A stretch of 64,000 nucleotides of DNA from Pararge aegeria. Taxonomy: Eukaryota; Arthropoda; Insecta; Lepidoptera; Nymphalidae. The position numbers were made by a program, and so were the translations under genes. Where the stretch lies: contig NC_053182.1 in assembly GCF_905163445.1 (NCBI RefSeq), positions 20,233,501 through 20,297,500 of the forward strand. Direction: 5' to 3'. This document shows, one piece after another, positions 36,301 through 47,100 of this stretch (position 1 is the first letter of the stretch; each line of letters starts with the position of its first letter). The notes beneath the pieces are model-generated. The model was given only the letters and a program-made list of their open reading frames with translations. It was not told the origin of the DNA and did no database searches.

Positions 36301-37042
36301 AGAGGCCATTGCTCTTTTGGAAGCAATCCTGTTTGCACTGTCCCATAACGTACAACAGACGGTTATTCTGACTGACTCTTTAAGCTGTTTAATGTCTATT
36401 AAAGAAAACCCCTTTCGCAGCAAATCACGATTTCCCATTATCTTAAAAATCCGGAAGGCTCTGCTCTCTTGCAATCAAAAAGGACTATTCATCTTACTGG
36501 TTTGGATTCCAAGCCACTCAGGTATTCCAGGAAACGAGACTGCTGACTCATGTGCCAAAACAGCTGTTGAGTCAGGTTCTCTAGATCATTTTAAAAATTC
36601 ATCGCAGGACCTATGTACTCTTGCCAAAACATATATGGAAACAGCCTGGAAAATTTTTTGGAATGATTCCAAATTGGTTAAGGGTAAGTTTTACGCTACC
36701 ATCCAACAAAACATACCAAGACAACCCTGGTTTTGTCACTCTCGAAGTACAAATCGCTGGACTTCATCCACAATTTCCCGATTGCGTCTTGGTCATGCTA
36801 GCACACCTGTACATCTGGCCAAACTCCGGATAAGGGACAACTCCATCTGTGAGTGTGGCTTGGATGAGGGCACTATAACTCATATTATTTTTAACTGTCC
36901 CAAACTTACCTATCCCCTCTATGACGTTCTTCCTCCCAAAGTCCCCCGTCCTTTGAGTGTTAAATGTTTTTTAATGTTTGTTTTCAGTCCTTATTGTAGA
37001 TTTTTATGTAAATATATAGTAAGTAATAAAATTAAAGTATAA
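33350..37042 (+). CDS. LINE ORF2, endonuclease / reverse transcriptase / RNase H
   Basis: 1230 aa from ATG 33350. The N-terminal APE-type endonuclease (residues about 1-220) has LLQWNCKSL, AISETWL, the YIPHP strand, MGDFNTHHTMWG and SDHFPI. The reverse transcriptase (about 430-700) has KPYKNPLNSNSYRPIALSS, FLDIASAYDNV, GLPQGSVLSPLLYSIY and the catalytic YADDIVLY. The RNase H (about 940-1080) has YTDASK, FTGEAIALLEA, LTDSLSCL and WIPSHSGIPGNETAD. A C-terminal CECG, H, C cluster (residues about 1180-1200) follows. The protein nicks target DNA and copies element RNA onto it. No frameshift or stop interrupts it. Confidence 0.95.
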   Translation: MGPITLLQWNCKSLRPKKHELISLINLHNPTIIAISETWLRPGSRLRVPGFSCLRDDRSDGYAGSAVFLRHSLPYTQIALPSHSQQINAVAVRTLDISFVSLYIPHPSSSIIPELQAILSSLPSPIIAMGDFNTHHTMWGCHASDGFSPLLIDLLDDVSLCILNDGSPTRRVYPNQNPKSAVDLTLCSANLASRLTWNVLQSTCGSDHFPIIVTLNNKSLPTPNYDPLLKYKLKKANWEDYALSVDCIVDTLPDLESDGNILVCYDLFLKSLISSADSHIPKKHPVKNPLLSSPWWDDECSDLFGKRSAAEELYSACMTQDNFNSYQKLDAKIKRLVVKKKRASWTQFCESLSPRSPSTIVWENMRRFRRSLSHVDPSSNNPSDWLNNFADKLAPPYVPYVDSFLTTTPAPATDEMDAPFSFSELQIALNGLKDTAPGEDGVPYSFLVNLNDKAKIYYLKIINKCLETGSIPNSWKSQIVIPILKPYKNPLNSNSYRPIALSSTLAKVTEHLLKNRLEWLMESRNILPSSQFGFRKGMSTTDSLSVLTTDIRLAFTKGEYLVGAFLDIASAYDNVLLPVLRQKLLKLSVPSRMVHFICNLLFCRYVLVKHQNNSLPPRLIWKGLPQGSVLSPLLYSIYTHDLELSVSSFCTILQYADDIVLYHSSGSIEEVSCRINSALYYLGQWLSDHGLSLSVGKCQAVVYTRKRYLPNLNISFEGQAINLAVKAKFLGVYLDTRLNGIAHSEYIIKKCEKGINVLRAIAGVWWGAHPYTLKLLYNALVRSHMDYCMFVLEPFNKSAAEKFNKIQYRCLRIILGAMKSSPTNALQVECVDPPLSIRRQYLCDRFISKMLQLSSHPLWHRLSQLSHAPCSRNSSSYLLDSFLKYTSLPNPLTSFTINPLYSTPFKALIYNPSIITDLGLSKGSPDTNIKLEKHISQNWSNHLIIYTDASKLSPEGCVGAACWVPVYRIVLKFKCPPESSVFTGEAIALLEAILFALSHNVQQTVILTDSLSCLMSIKENPFRSKSRFPIILKIRKALLSCNQKGLFILLVWIPSHSGIPGNETADSCAKTAVESGSLDHFKNSSQDLCTLAKTYMETAWKIFWNDSKLVKGKFYATIQQNIPRQPWFCHSRSTNRWTSSTISRLRLGHASTPVHLAKLRIRDNSICECGLDEGTITHIIFNCPKLTYPLYDVLPPKVPRPLSVKCFLMFVFSPYCRFLCKYIVSNKIKV

Positions 37043-37270
37043 TGTACAAAAAATATCCGTGTTAGATATATATGCATGTGTTGTCTGTGCTGCCTTAGGT
37101 TAAAGAGCTAACTAGCTAATAACAACTATTTCTTGGTACAAATTCAAAATTAACTTTTCATTAGTTTCACCGATCAATCTCCTTCGTGCCTTCTTCACCT
37201 ACAAGACATTGGCGAAGTACCTTGTGCCCAGTTGGCACAGACAAAAGCCATAAACAAGAATTGAATTGAA

Positions 37271-37282
37271 TAATTTAATAGG
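37271..37282 (+). repeat. LINE target-site duplication, right copy
   Basis: TAATTTAATAGG, identical to 31751-31762. Only 29 bp separate it from the GAR1 start codon. Confidence 0.9.
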
Positions 37283-37311
37283 AACTTCGTTTGTAAATTG
37301 TTGAACAAATA

Positions 37312-38013
37312 ATGTCATTCCGTGGGAGAGGAGGCGGTGGCGGTCGTGGAGGTTTCGGAGGCCGGGGAGGTGGAGGCGGAGGAAGAGGTTTTGGCGGAGG
37401 CCGAGGAAGAGGCGGTGGTGGAGGACGAGGCGGTGGCGGCGGCTTCAACAGATACCAAGACGCGGGCCCTCCGGAGTCAGTCATCCCTCTGGGCCACTAC
37501 GGTTGGACCGTCCAAGACGATCTAGTGTGCAAAGTAGACATAGAAGACGTGCCGTACTTCAATGCGCCTATATTCCTGGAAAACAAAGAGCAGATTGGTA
37601 AAATTGACGAAATATTCGGTAACTTGCGCGATTACTATGTGTCAGTCAAATTGGGCGAGAATATAAAAGCAAAGAGTTTTAAGGATGGCCAACAGTTTTT
37701 CATTGACCCCGCGAAGTTGTTGCCGCTGAAGAGGTTCTTGCCGCAGCCTCCGGGGGCTAAGCGTGGGGGTGGGAGAGGTGGGGGACGTGGAGGCCGAGGT
37801 GGCGGCGGAGGCTTCAGCAGAGGCGGTCGAGGAGGAGGTGGTTTCGGTAGAGGTGGTGGTGGCGGTTTCGGTCGAGGTGGCGGAGGTGGGTTCGGTCGAG
37901 GCGGAGGAGGTGGTTTCGGTCGAGGCGGCGGTGGTGGATTTGGCCGAGGCGGAGGCGGCGGATTCGGTCGAGGCGGCGGCGGCAGAGGTGGTGGCTTCAG
38001 AGGCGGCCGATGA
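37312..38013 (+). CDS. GAR1: H/ACA ribonucleoprotein complex subunit 1 (GAR1)
   Basis: An intronless 233-aa protein of the nucleolar H/ACA snoRNP that guides pseudouridylation and rRNA processing, and is also part of telomerase RNP in vertebrates. Residues 1-47 are a Gly-Arg-rich (RGG) region. The conserved core (about 48-150) reads PPESVIPLGHYGWTVQDD, CKVDIEDVPYFNAPIFLENK, IGKIDEIFGNLRDYYVSVKL and FFIDPAKLLPLKRFLPQPPG. Residues 151-233 are a second RGG domain with about six GGGGFGRG units. The start is the first ATG, 29 bp after a LINE target-site duplication. The GC-rich repeats also open Pro- or Ala-rich frames on the other strand, which are not genes. Confidence 0.96.
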   Translation: MSFRGRGGGGGRGGFGGRGGGGGGRGFGGGRGRGGGGGRGGGGGFNRYQDAGPPESVIPLGHYGWTVQDDLVCKVDIEDVPYFNAPIFLENKEQIGKIDEIFGNLRDYYVSVKLGENIKAKSFKDGQQFFIDPAKLLPLKRFLPQPPGAKRGGGRGGGRGGRGGGGGFSRGGRGGGGFGRGGGGGFGRGGGGGFGRGGGGGFGRGGGGGFGRGGGGGFGRGGGGRGGGFRGGR

Positions 38014-39124
38014 TTGTAACAATACACAGTGGTTTCCACATACCGTGACTTTGGTTAAGGAGACAAGTGATTGTTGTACAGTCACATGTTTTTAGTGCAG
38101 TGTATAAATAGGGAATAAGTGATGACAGAATCAATTTTATAAAAAAATTTATCTTTATAATTATTATGTATAAACTAAGGTATATTTAGCAAAGATGTAC
38201 ATCTGTATGTACATTTTTAAATTTCTATATAGCTGCATTATTAATGTTCAGATATATGTCTGAACATTAATATTGCAGCTTTATATAATTCTGTTAAATA
38301 ATTGTTTTGAGGCAACAATGGCAAATTAGTGAACTCATTTATTGTTAGTCTTCATGTACGTTCATATAAGTTTACATACTGTTTCATCGGAGCATTGTGT
38401 GAGAGCATTGCATATGAGCAAGTATAATTGGAATCCTTGGCTATTGGTTGAAACTTCACTTAGGGAGTAGTAAATACATTATTACACTTAGTTATAAAAT
38501 GTGACTGTATACAAATGTTTGTTCCATAAACTGTTATAGTTGATTATCAATATGTTGATAAATGAGACAATTTTGACTTAAGTAAATAATGTTTGCCCTT
38601 TGGCGACTATGATAAATATTTTAAGTAATAAAAACTAAATAATAATACTGTTTTTGTACTATTATAACAGACCCTCGCCAATAATAATTACCAATGCAAA
38701 TAACAACCACAACTGTATGCTCTACATTTTTTTCTATTTATTATTTTGTAGTGTAAAGTGGTAAAAGCAAGTTTGTTAAAATAATTTGTAGAAAAAAAAT
38801 ACTGTAAATGAGAGTTTTTATGTGTTTGAGTATGCTATTATTTTTTATATGTATTTATATGTCTACAGTTAATAATGGTAAGAGAAGTTTGGTTCATCCT
38901 TTTAACGCGAAGATAACCTAAACTAATTGGTGTTTTTAGGAAACAGGGCTATGCTGTTACTTACAAACTTAGGCACTCAAACCAGTCAGATTTTTAAGTC
39001 AGCTAAATAATTAAACACTAACATTTTATAATAAAAAAAGAACCAAATTTCCAATTAAATTATAATTGTCCTCAAGTCTATTTATTAAATAAATAACATA
39101 ATATTATGACTTATTTCTAGCTCA
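38014..39124. other. Convergent intergenic region GAR1 / EMC5
   Basis: No gene is seen. It holds the 3' UTRs of both genes. A 50-bp near-perfect palindrome lies at 38231-38280 (AGCTGCATTATTAATGTTCA and its complement, 23 of 25 positions pairing). AATAAA-like sequences occur near 38626 on + and near 39078-39100 on -. Confidence 0.6.
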
Positions 39125-40279
39125 CTATTCTAATTTTTCTAAATCTTCTTTACTAGTTGTGGGCACAAAGTCAAAAGCCAACGCTCTTCCTCTATGGTTG
39201 AATATGTAGAATGAGGATAAATTGCGCTGGGTCTCCCACTTTATGTTATTCAGTTCATTTGCAGCTGGGATCTCACGTAGCTTTCCAGAAATGTTTAGCA
39301 CTCCCCAAATAACTGCAAATAAGCTTACTACAGCTTGGATGATAATCTGAAACATCAAAGGTATTTCATGCTCCATTACAATTAAGATTGGTAGCTTTGA
39401 CCCATGCACGCTTCAGTTAGAACTATGTTGGGTCTTAGTAAAAGTCCAGCACAGTGCCTCTCCATGCTGCAAAAGTATCCATGTAGTTCTCACACATACA
39501 CATGACATTTTGTACTATATAATTAGGTCAGCAGGGACTGAGAGGTTATGTCATGGTGGTTATGCCAGCAAACCCCTGTGACTTCCTGTATGTAGTCTTT
39601 AGCTCCAGTGGAGAGTCTGCAGTTCCTAGAGTTGCTATGTGCTCCCAGAAATGTTTAATTGAGTATAAGTCATCAGTTAAACACTTTGATGTGATACATA
39701 TACCAGATGTAGGCTTGGTGTACACCAATGTAAACCAAATGTTTTTTGACATTTTACACAGCCTATTATCAAAATTATTGATAATAGAACTATGTATGTG
39801 TATGTGTAACACTATCAGTGTTGAAAACTTCTTCCAGCAGATGCACAAACCTGGGGATGACTATTATTGTGTTTGCATGATAGCAGAATTTATGTAGCTC
39901 GAGTAACCAGTCACCATTTTAAATATAAGGGCTTATAAGGGGGACATATCCAAAACAATCTATTTACACTGAGTGTAGTCTCCATGGTGTACAATAATAC
40001 TATAAATATAAGACAAAAGGAACACAGTTCTGTTATAAGATTAGTATTGGAATTCTACTTACATCTAGAGGTAGTGCTGTAAACTCTTGTGAAGTGATTC
40101 GTAAGTATGAACGGTCTGGAACAGATTTTTTATATTGTTACAATACTGATGTTGTTTAGATATGTTATAGCATGATCAGATTAATCAAATAAATACGTAC
40201 GCTGTGCAGCAGAAAAGGCCGAGTGAAACAATGATATGAAGCCCACAATTATGATGATCTTGTTAACTGAAGATGCCAT
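39125..40279 (-). CDS. EMC5: ER membrane protein complex subunit 5 (MMGT1)
   Basis: Exons 40279-40201, 40115-40063 and 39346-39125 join in phase to 117 aa (human MMGT1/EMC5 is 131). EMC is the ER insertase for tail-anchored and multi-pass membrane proteins; EMC5 has also been called membrane magnesium transporter 1. Seen: a first hydrophobic segment IIIIVGFISLFHSAFSAAQH, the conserved AAQHRSYLRIT spanning the exon 1/2 junction, a second membrane segment IIIQAVVSLFAVIWGVLNI, GKLREIPAANELNN and the hallmark SFYIFNHRGRAL near the C-terminus. Placement of the first short exon is fixed by frame and by the match to the family N-terminus. It is head to head with the Na+/K+-ATPase beta gene. Confidence 0.93.
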
Positions 40280-41105
40280 TTCTAATATGTATTAATTAAA
40301 CAGAATTAAATAGGATATAAATTACAAATGAAATTATTAAGGAGCCGGGAAAAAAAAAATATTACAATGTTCTCTAAGAGGTAAAGTTTTCTTTAGAACT
40401 CGTTTAGATTCATACAAATTTGTAAAATGTAATGTAAATTGTAATTTTTCAGAGTAATTTCAGAATTCACAATTCTTAGCAGCTTACACTTGACAGTGAC
40501 ACAGGTCGTGACCGTAGATTATAAACAAGGAACATTTATACTCTGATTGTATAAGTAAACGTATATATCATTTTTGATCCAATTCTATTATCAGGAGGGT
40601 TTTAAAAAGCAATCTGTTAACTCAAGCGCTTTATTTACACAAAAATGACGTCACGAGGTTTATGAATAAATATAAATAAATAAATTGATCAAAAATATTT
40701 AAATGCATAACCTAATACAATATGCCATCCTTAGAAACGAAACAGTTTATATAAGGATGTTTGGGTACATGAAACGCTGTAAAAAAAAAAAAAATACATT
40801 TTTTATGGTTATATTTAATCACAATTATTAATTTAAAACATAAAATGAAAAGTAGTCTAATTCACTATTCCACGGCACATTCTATATTCTACAGTTGGAG
40901 AATTATGGATTTAATAAGAAATGTTTTTTTAATCTGTTGTTTAATGAAAATGACAAATGACAGTTCACCGACCGGGTGTTACTTGTCTGTCAAATATGTT
41001 TTGTCTATGTTCATAAAGTGTGTTGTGTTTGGCTTGGAGGCGGTTGTTTGTCGGTTTTGAGAATCAATTTAAATTTTGAATAAAAAGTAAAGAATAATAA
41101 CAAAA
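40280..41105. promoter_or_regulatory. Shared upstream region of EMC5 (-) and ATPase beta (+)
   Basis: An 826-bp gap between divergent start codons, AT-rich, with no recognised mobile element. No core promoter motif can be assigned. A bidirectional promoter is inferred from the head-to-head layout. Confidence 0.35.
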
Positions 41106-44100
41106 ATGCCAGGTCGCAGGATGGAAGAGTTTGAAATCGATAGGAAACCTACTAGAAAGCCGGCGAAACAGAAGTTCTACGAATTTCTTTATAATGAAGA
41201 GACGGGTGCTATAATGGGAAGAACACCTGAAAGTTGGGGTATGTGATGTCTAATGTAAATAACCCTTTTATTTGAGAACTTTATGAAGGAACAGTAATTC
41301 AAACTTACATGCCAAAATTAATACCAAAGCCATAAGTTAAACTTATTCAAAGGAAAGTTTTGTATGGAGGGCGTGGCTTTGCTCTAAAGTTTTAAAAGCA
41401 GAAGTGAGGTTTAAAACCATAAATTACATTATTCAATTATTTAAATTTCTATTCTTGAAAAAAATTAATAATAACTCTTAACGTCTCATATTTTATTTTC
41501 AAGACATTTTTCGTCACCTTTTCATGTAATTTTTTACACTAAATTATACTTCAGTAAATTATACTACTACACTAAATTATATTTAATTTAAAATATCAGC
41601 GACAATGTCGAAACAGGGTCTTCAGATCTCTGAGGCTCGAGGCTTTTTATACAGTTATTGAGTCCTGAGGAGATCAAGCTTCAGTATCTTTGGCTTATTA
41701 ATGTTGCATTGTTGGCACATCAAGAAGATCTGATTTGATAACTGTATTATAAATGCAGTAAAAAAAATAGAAGCCACCCTGCTTCTATGTTGCTTAGCAG
41801 AAGAAATAAGCTTGGTAGTTACACTTCACCAGACCATCTCTGTCCCACAAAAGCTGTTCCACTACTACACGCTGCAAAAAAAACTTCTTTAACTATTCAT
41901 TGCTAGATATATCTTATACAACATGTAATAATATGTAAAAACATGTGGAAGTTCTTCGATGAAAGTTGTTGCTAATAACATATCTATCCATGTAATGCAC
42001 TAATGCCTACCGATCATATCATAAACTCAAATACTTTAATATTATAAATAGGAAAGTGTGCTTATTTGTTTGCCCTAACTAGCGCAACTAAGCAACCAAT
42101 CCACTTTATTTTTGGTATAGCGTTAGTTAAAAGGACAGAGAGTAACATAGGCTTTTTTGTTATCCCAGAAAACTAATGGTTCCCACAGTATTTGTAGGCA
42201 CCTTAATAAATGTGGATTACAATTGTCAGCAAAAGATAGTTAATAATAAATAAAACTTTAATTTAGTTGTGTAGCATCCGTTCTGCAGCATCTCTAGTTA
42301 CATAAATGGCTATCAACTACCTCTAGAGGAATTTTGTGTACTTTGATCACTTTGCCAGAAGGGTAGCAATCTGGAGAAGAAAGGTAGTCATTATAGTAAA
42401 CTGGAAAGAAAGAGACAGTGAGAGTATGTATTAGTTGGATCAGATCCACACTCAATAAATTATAAATTTGGCCCTAATGTGTGTCCAGCGGGAACAAGGT
42501 ACTTTGCCAAAGTCTTGTCAAAGGAATCAGTGAAAAGGATTTAAAGTGAATGCCATGCCATGTACCTTTAAAAATAATTTTAGTTAGTTCAGCTCTCAAC
42601 ACAAAAGTGCATGACCTCAAATGATTTTTGCACATTTGGCAGGCTATATGTCTATTTCTATTAGATTGATTGTTTATATCCACGTTTTAAATTTTTATAT
42701 TCCAATTGTTGAGGAAGGTATTTTTAAATATATAAGAGCCAGGCAAACAGTGTTATAGCGTGGACGGCCGACGCCACGCGGTGGGTCGGAGTGTAACTTT
42801 TTGAATAGCTGATAAAAGCCTGTATGGATAATTTAGCAGGAACGAAATTTGCTTAAAAGACGTTATTGTATAAATTTATATCCTAGAAAACGCCACGAGA
42901 ACCGTAATTGCGAGATTAAAAATTAGCAAGTTAGCCGTGACGATATTTTTATAGGAATAAGAATATTTTGTCCTTAACCTGTCACTACATAGTACATACG
43001 ATACTTTTCATCCTGGTTAGCCCTTGAATGCAATCTCACCTGGTGGTAAGTGATGATGCAGTCTAAGATGGTAGGGGGCTAACCTGTTAGGGAAGAAGAA
43101 GAAGAAGAAACACTTTATTGCACGTATAACATACAGGAAAAGAAACAGTAAGGAGTATACAGTACACAATGTAGACATGCAAAGGCGGCCTTATTGCTGC
43201 AAGCAATCTCTTACAGGCAACCTTTGTAGATAGGACTTACAGCAAGAGAACGGGATAGTGCCAAGAGTGTTGATAGAAATACATAAATACCAAAATGTAA
43301 AGATACAAATACATATATAATTTAAATAAATATACGTAATATATAAAATATACCTACATGATATATAAATAGAAAATATACATAATATATATAAATATAT
43401 AACAAACATAATATATATAAGTAGATTTTAACACACAGTTAAAAAAAAAAAAAGAATATAAAGAATCTACTTCAAATTTCATCACTCAAAGAGATGTAGT
43501 AGTCCTTCAGACCACTCTTAAATATCGGAAGGGAACTACTTCCACGGATTTCAGCAGGCAGATTGTTCCAGAGCATAACTGCTTTAAAGGTGAAAGAATT
43601 ACTGAAGAACTTTGTTTTACTAAAAGGGAGTACCAGACGGTTACCAAGGCGGGATCGAAGGTTGGAATGAGAAGATGAGTCAGAAATAAAGCGAAAACGA
43701 TCCCTTAAATAAGAGGGAGATAAATGACTATTAAGAATAGAATAAGAGAAGGAAAGTAGATGAACTTCACGGCGTAAACGGATAGGCAACCATTTTAGTC
43801 TAGCTCGGTACTCCGATATGTGATCAAATTTACGCAGTCCAAACACAAACCGGATGCATAAATTTTGAAGGCGCTCGAGCTTATTAAGAAGTTCTTCGGT
43901 AAGGTCAGGATAGCATGAGTCTGCATAATCCAGTATAGGAAGAAGAAGAGATTGGGCAAGAGAAATTTTAGTTTTAATAGGAAGGAAATTTTTCCAACGA
44001 TTTAAGTACCCAATCGAAGCAAAGATTTTTCGACTCACCTCAGCTACCTGTGGGGACCACGACAGTAGGGAGTGTGGTAGTTATACTCCTAATAGCTTTC

Positions 44101-47100
44101 TACGCAACTTCGCACCGGAACAATAAATCGCTTAGCGAAACGTCGTTGCCAGTCGTGCCGCTAACCGATTTAGTGTTCCGTCTATTCGAAGCCTCTCACC
44201 AGATCAGAGAAAATTCAGAAATTATAAATTCCCAAATTGCCTGTGCCAGTTATATAAATGTTCGAACCCGGGACCTCCCGCTTAAATTCACAGCGCTCAC
44301 CAGTTGCGCCAGGGAAAAATATTATAACATAGTATATTATAGTTTTGAATTTGCCTCGAAAAAATCTACCTACTACCGCGAGATTTGATTTTCACAAGCA
44401 ACACTTTGCCGCGGTGTTACCAATGAGTAAGTAAGATTGTAAACGTAATTGCAATAAAAAAAAAAAGCGTTCAGTCATATATGTTTACATAATTGTAAGG
44501 GGATGGTGATAACTTCGTTCGCCAACTTAAACCTAAAGCTACGAAGGTTCTTAACGCGCCCTGGTCTAAGAGCCCACAACAAACTTAGCCGGGTAATTTT
44601 TTTTTGTTATCACCATCTCACAGTAAATTTATATTAAGCTATGAAGCTAGAGCAATTCTCACCCAAGCTTTTTTATCGTTTAAGTAATCCTTTATATTAT
44701 AATAGGATTTTTCTGTAAGCTTACGTTTTATATAAACTTTGAACTTATTGAGATTAAATAAATAAATATACTACGACAGTTCACACATCGCCACCTAGCC
44801 CCAAAGTGAGAATAGCTTGTTTTATGGGTACTGAGATGACTGATGAATATTTTTATGATAATATACATAAATACTTATAATATACAAATAAACACCCAGG
44901 CACTGAAAAACATTCATGTTTATCACGCCAACATTTTTCGCACGGGACGCCACGTCCCTGCCCGCTGCTGGGCGCAGCTAGTTTTTTTATAAAGCCTTAA
45001 ATAGGTCCATAGTAACAATGTGCGACCTCTAAACAACTCTTAATGGGAAGCCAAAGCGGTACTTTTAATTTAAGCGTGTCACAGTTAGATATAAAATAGC
45101 AGTCTAGCCGTAATCTTTGAAGCCGCACAAGTGATTGGAATGTACCTAACATCACGAGGGCTCTTATTAAGCCACGCGGGTCAGAGGTGTTAGTAAAACA
45201 ATTACGGTTAAATTGCGGTATTGATTGATACCAGCCTTGGTATACTTAGCTTAATAGATCAATCGTTAGGCATTTGACTTAACTGCGAGAGTTCTTTAGG
45301 TGAAATACAATATAATAATTAAATATAAATATATTACGACAATAGAATACGAAAGAATGTGTTAAAACACATTTATTACAGCGAGGTTATTATACAATTG
45401 ATGAATTTCTTAATGACAAGGTTGCTTGGAAGCATCCGGCTCCGCTTTCATCTCTCACAAGATAGAAAAATGAATTTTGAAATGTAAAATGTAAATTGTT
45501 AATGTTGGAAAAGAGCAACTGCTGAGTTTCTTGCCGGCTTCTTCTCGGTAGAATCTGCCTTCCGAACCGGTGGTAGAGTCACTACACACAGACAGACTTG
45601 ACGTTTCAAAAGTGCTTATATTAGGCCTACTTGAAATAAATTAATTTTGAATTTAATACACACATCGCCATTTAGCCCCAAAGTAAGCGAAGCTTGTGTT
45701 ATGGGTACTAAGATAACTGATGAATAATTTTATGAATAATATACATATGTTGGAATGGCAGCCCCGTACTGGTAAGCGCAGCGTTGGTCGACCCCCAACG
45801 AGGTGGACAGACGACATTAAGCGCGTCGCAGGTAGCCGTTGGATCCAAGCGGCTCAGAATCGTGGAACTTGGAACTCCCTACAAAAGACCTATGTCCAGC
45901 AGTGGACGTCTATCGGTTGATGTGATGATGATGATACATAAGTAATTACAATATACCTACTGATAAACATCCAGACACTAAATAACGTTCACGTTCATCA
46001 CCCGACCATTTTCCAGTTGTGGGAATCGAACCCACGGCCTTGGACTCGGAAAACAGGGTCACTAACCATTGCACCAATCGGCCGTATAGTCAATGTTTTG
46101 AACCGACTTCGACGACGATTTTTGGCAATTTGAAAATTTGGGAATTTGTAATTTCTGAATTTTCTCTGGTCTGGTCTTGTGAGGGGCTTCGGCTAGTTAC
46201 TGACAAAGTCGTGCCGCTAAGCTATTTAGCGTTACGGTACGATGCCGCGTAGAATCCGATTAGGGGTATGTTATGTTTTCAAATTTTAAGTTTGTAGGCT
46301 TTATTTCCTGAGATTTCGTGATGAACAGTCAGTCAGTACCTGACCCTTCGCTTTAATGCAACGTGTTATTTAATTACGGAATACTGTTAAAGGGTACATA
46401 AGTATACTAAATAAGGAATTACCCTGTAAAAATATGAAATCAAAAGAAGTATATTTATTTTTCTATACAAACTAATTCATAACATTTTAAGTGATTAATT
46501 ATGACAACCCTTTTGAAGATAAAAGACCGACACGCGCATAGTACCTAAGCTACGCGTATCTTTATAATAGATACCTCTTTATATTATTACTATAAATTAA
46601 ATAACTGACAAGAGTCACTTGATTTTAGTTTGCATGTGATGTTAGGGCTGTATATGATTTTTTCAAAAACTATTAGCGTATAGCGTTTCGGTTTCACAGA
46701 TAAGTCTCAGAGACATTAAATAATGTGCCTCTACAGCCTGTGAAGTAATATTTCGGTTTTCATTTACACGTTGTATATATAGATAATATACAATAATTTA
46801 TTCTTTATTAGTATGGAAGTTTTAATAGCATTGATAAAACGGTCGGAAACCGGCTATCAGATTCTGAGTTATCGGATTCGTCCCTATTTCGGGTTATCGT
46901 CCAGGATGGACGTCAAGGAAGACGAGGAAATCCGTTTCGTGCTAAATAGTAATTTTTCAACAAATGAAAGTAATGTACTCAAACATTTTATTACGAAACA
47001 AGCGGCCCAGAATCGTGGAGATCGGAACGCATTACAAAAGAGCTATGTCCAGCAGTGGACGCAGTGGCGTGCATAGAGGGTATGCACAGTGTATGCAGAT

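Larger units (their letters stand above)
31763..37270 (+). mobile_element. Full-length I-group non-LTR retrotransposon (LINE)
   Basis: It is 5.5 kb and bicistronic: a 5' UTR of about 287 bp, ORF1 (32050-33384), ORF2 (33350-37042) and a 3' UTR ending in a short ATTGA-type tail. A perfect 12-bp target-site duplication brackets it. Both frames are uninterrupted and every catalytic motif is present, so the copy looks young and possibly active. The domain set (APE endonuclease, reverse transcriptase, RNase H) places it in the I/Jockey superfamily, probably the I group since Jockey-clade elements lack RNase H; the exact clade is inferred. It separates GAR1 from its original upstream DNA. Confidence 0.95.

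Noticed and set aside
30982..37270. The 180-bp direct repeats around the LINE as long terminal repeats of an LTR element
   Set aside because: The coding region is APE endonuclease, reverse transcriptase and RNase H in non-LTR order. The right repeat is the LINE's own 3' UTR plus tail, and the true duplication is the 12-bp TAATTTAATAGG inside the left repeat's position.
37635..38085. Long Pro-rich and Ser/Thr/Ala-rich frames antisense to or out of frame with GAR1
   Set aside because: They are shadows of the GC-rich Gly-Arg repeats; the GAR1 frame contains the conserved family core.
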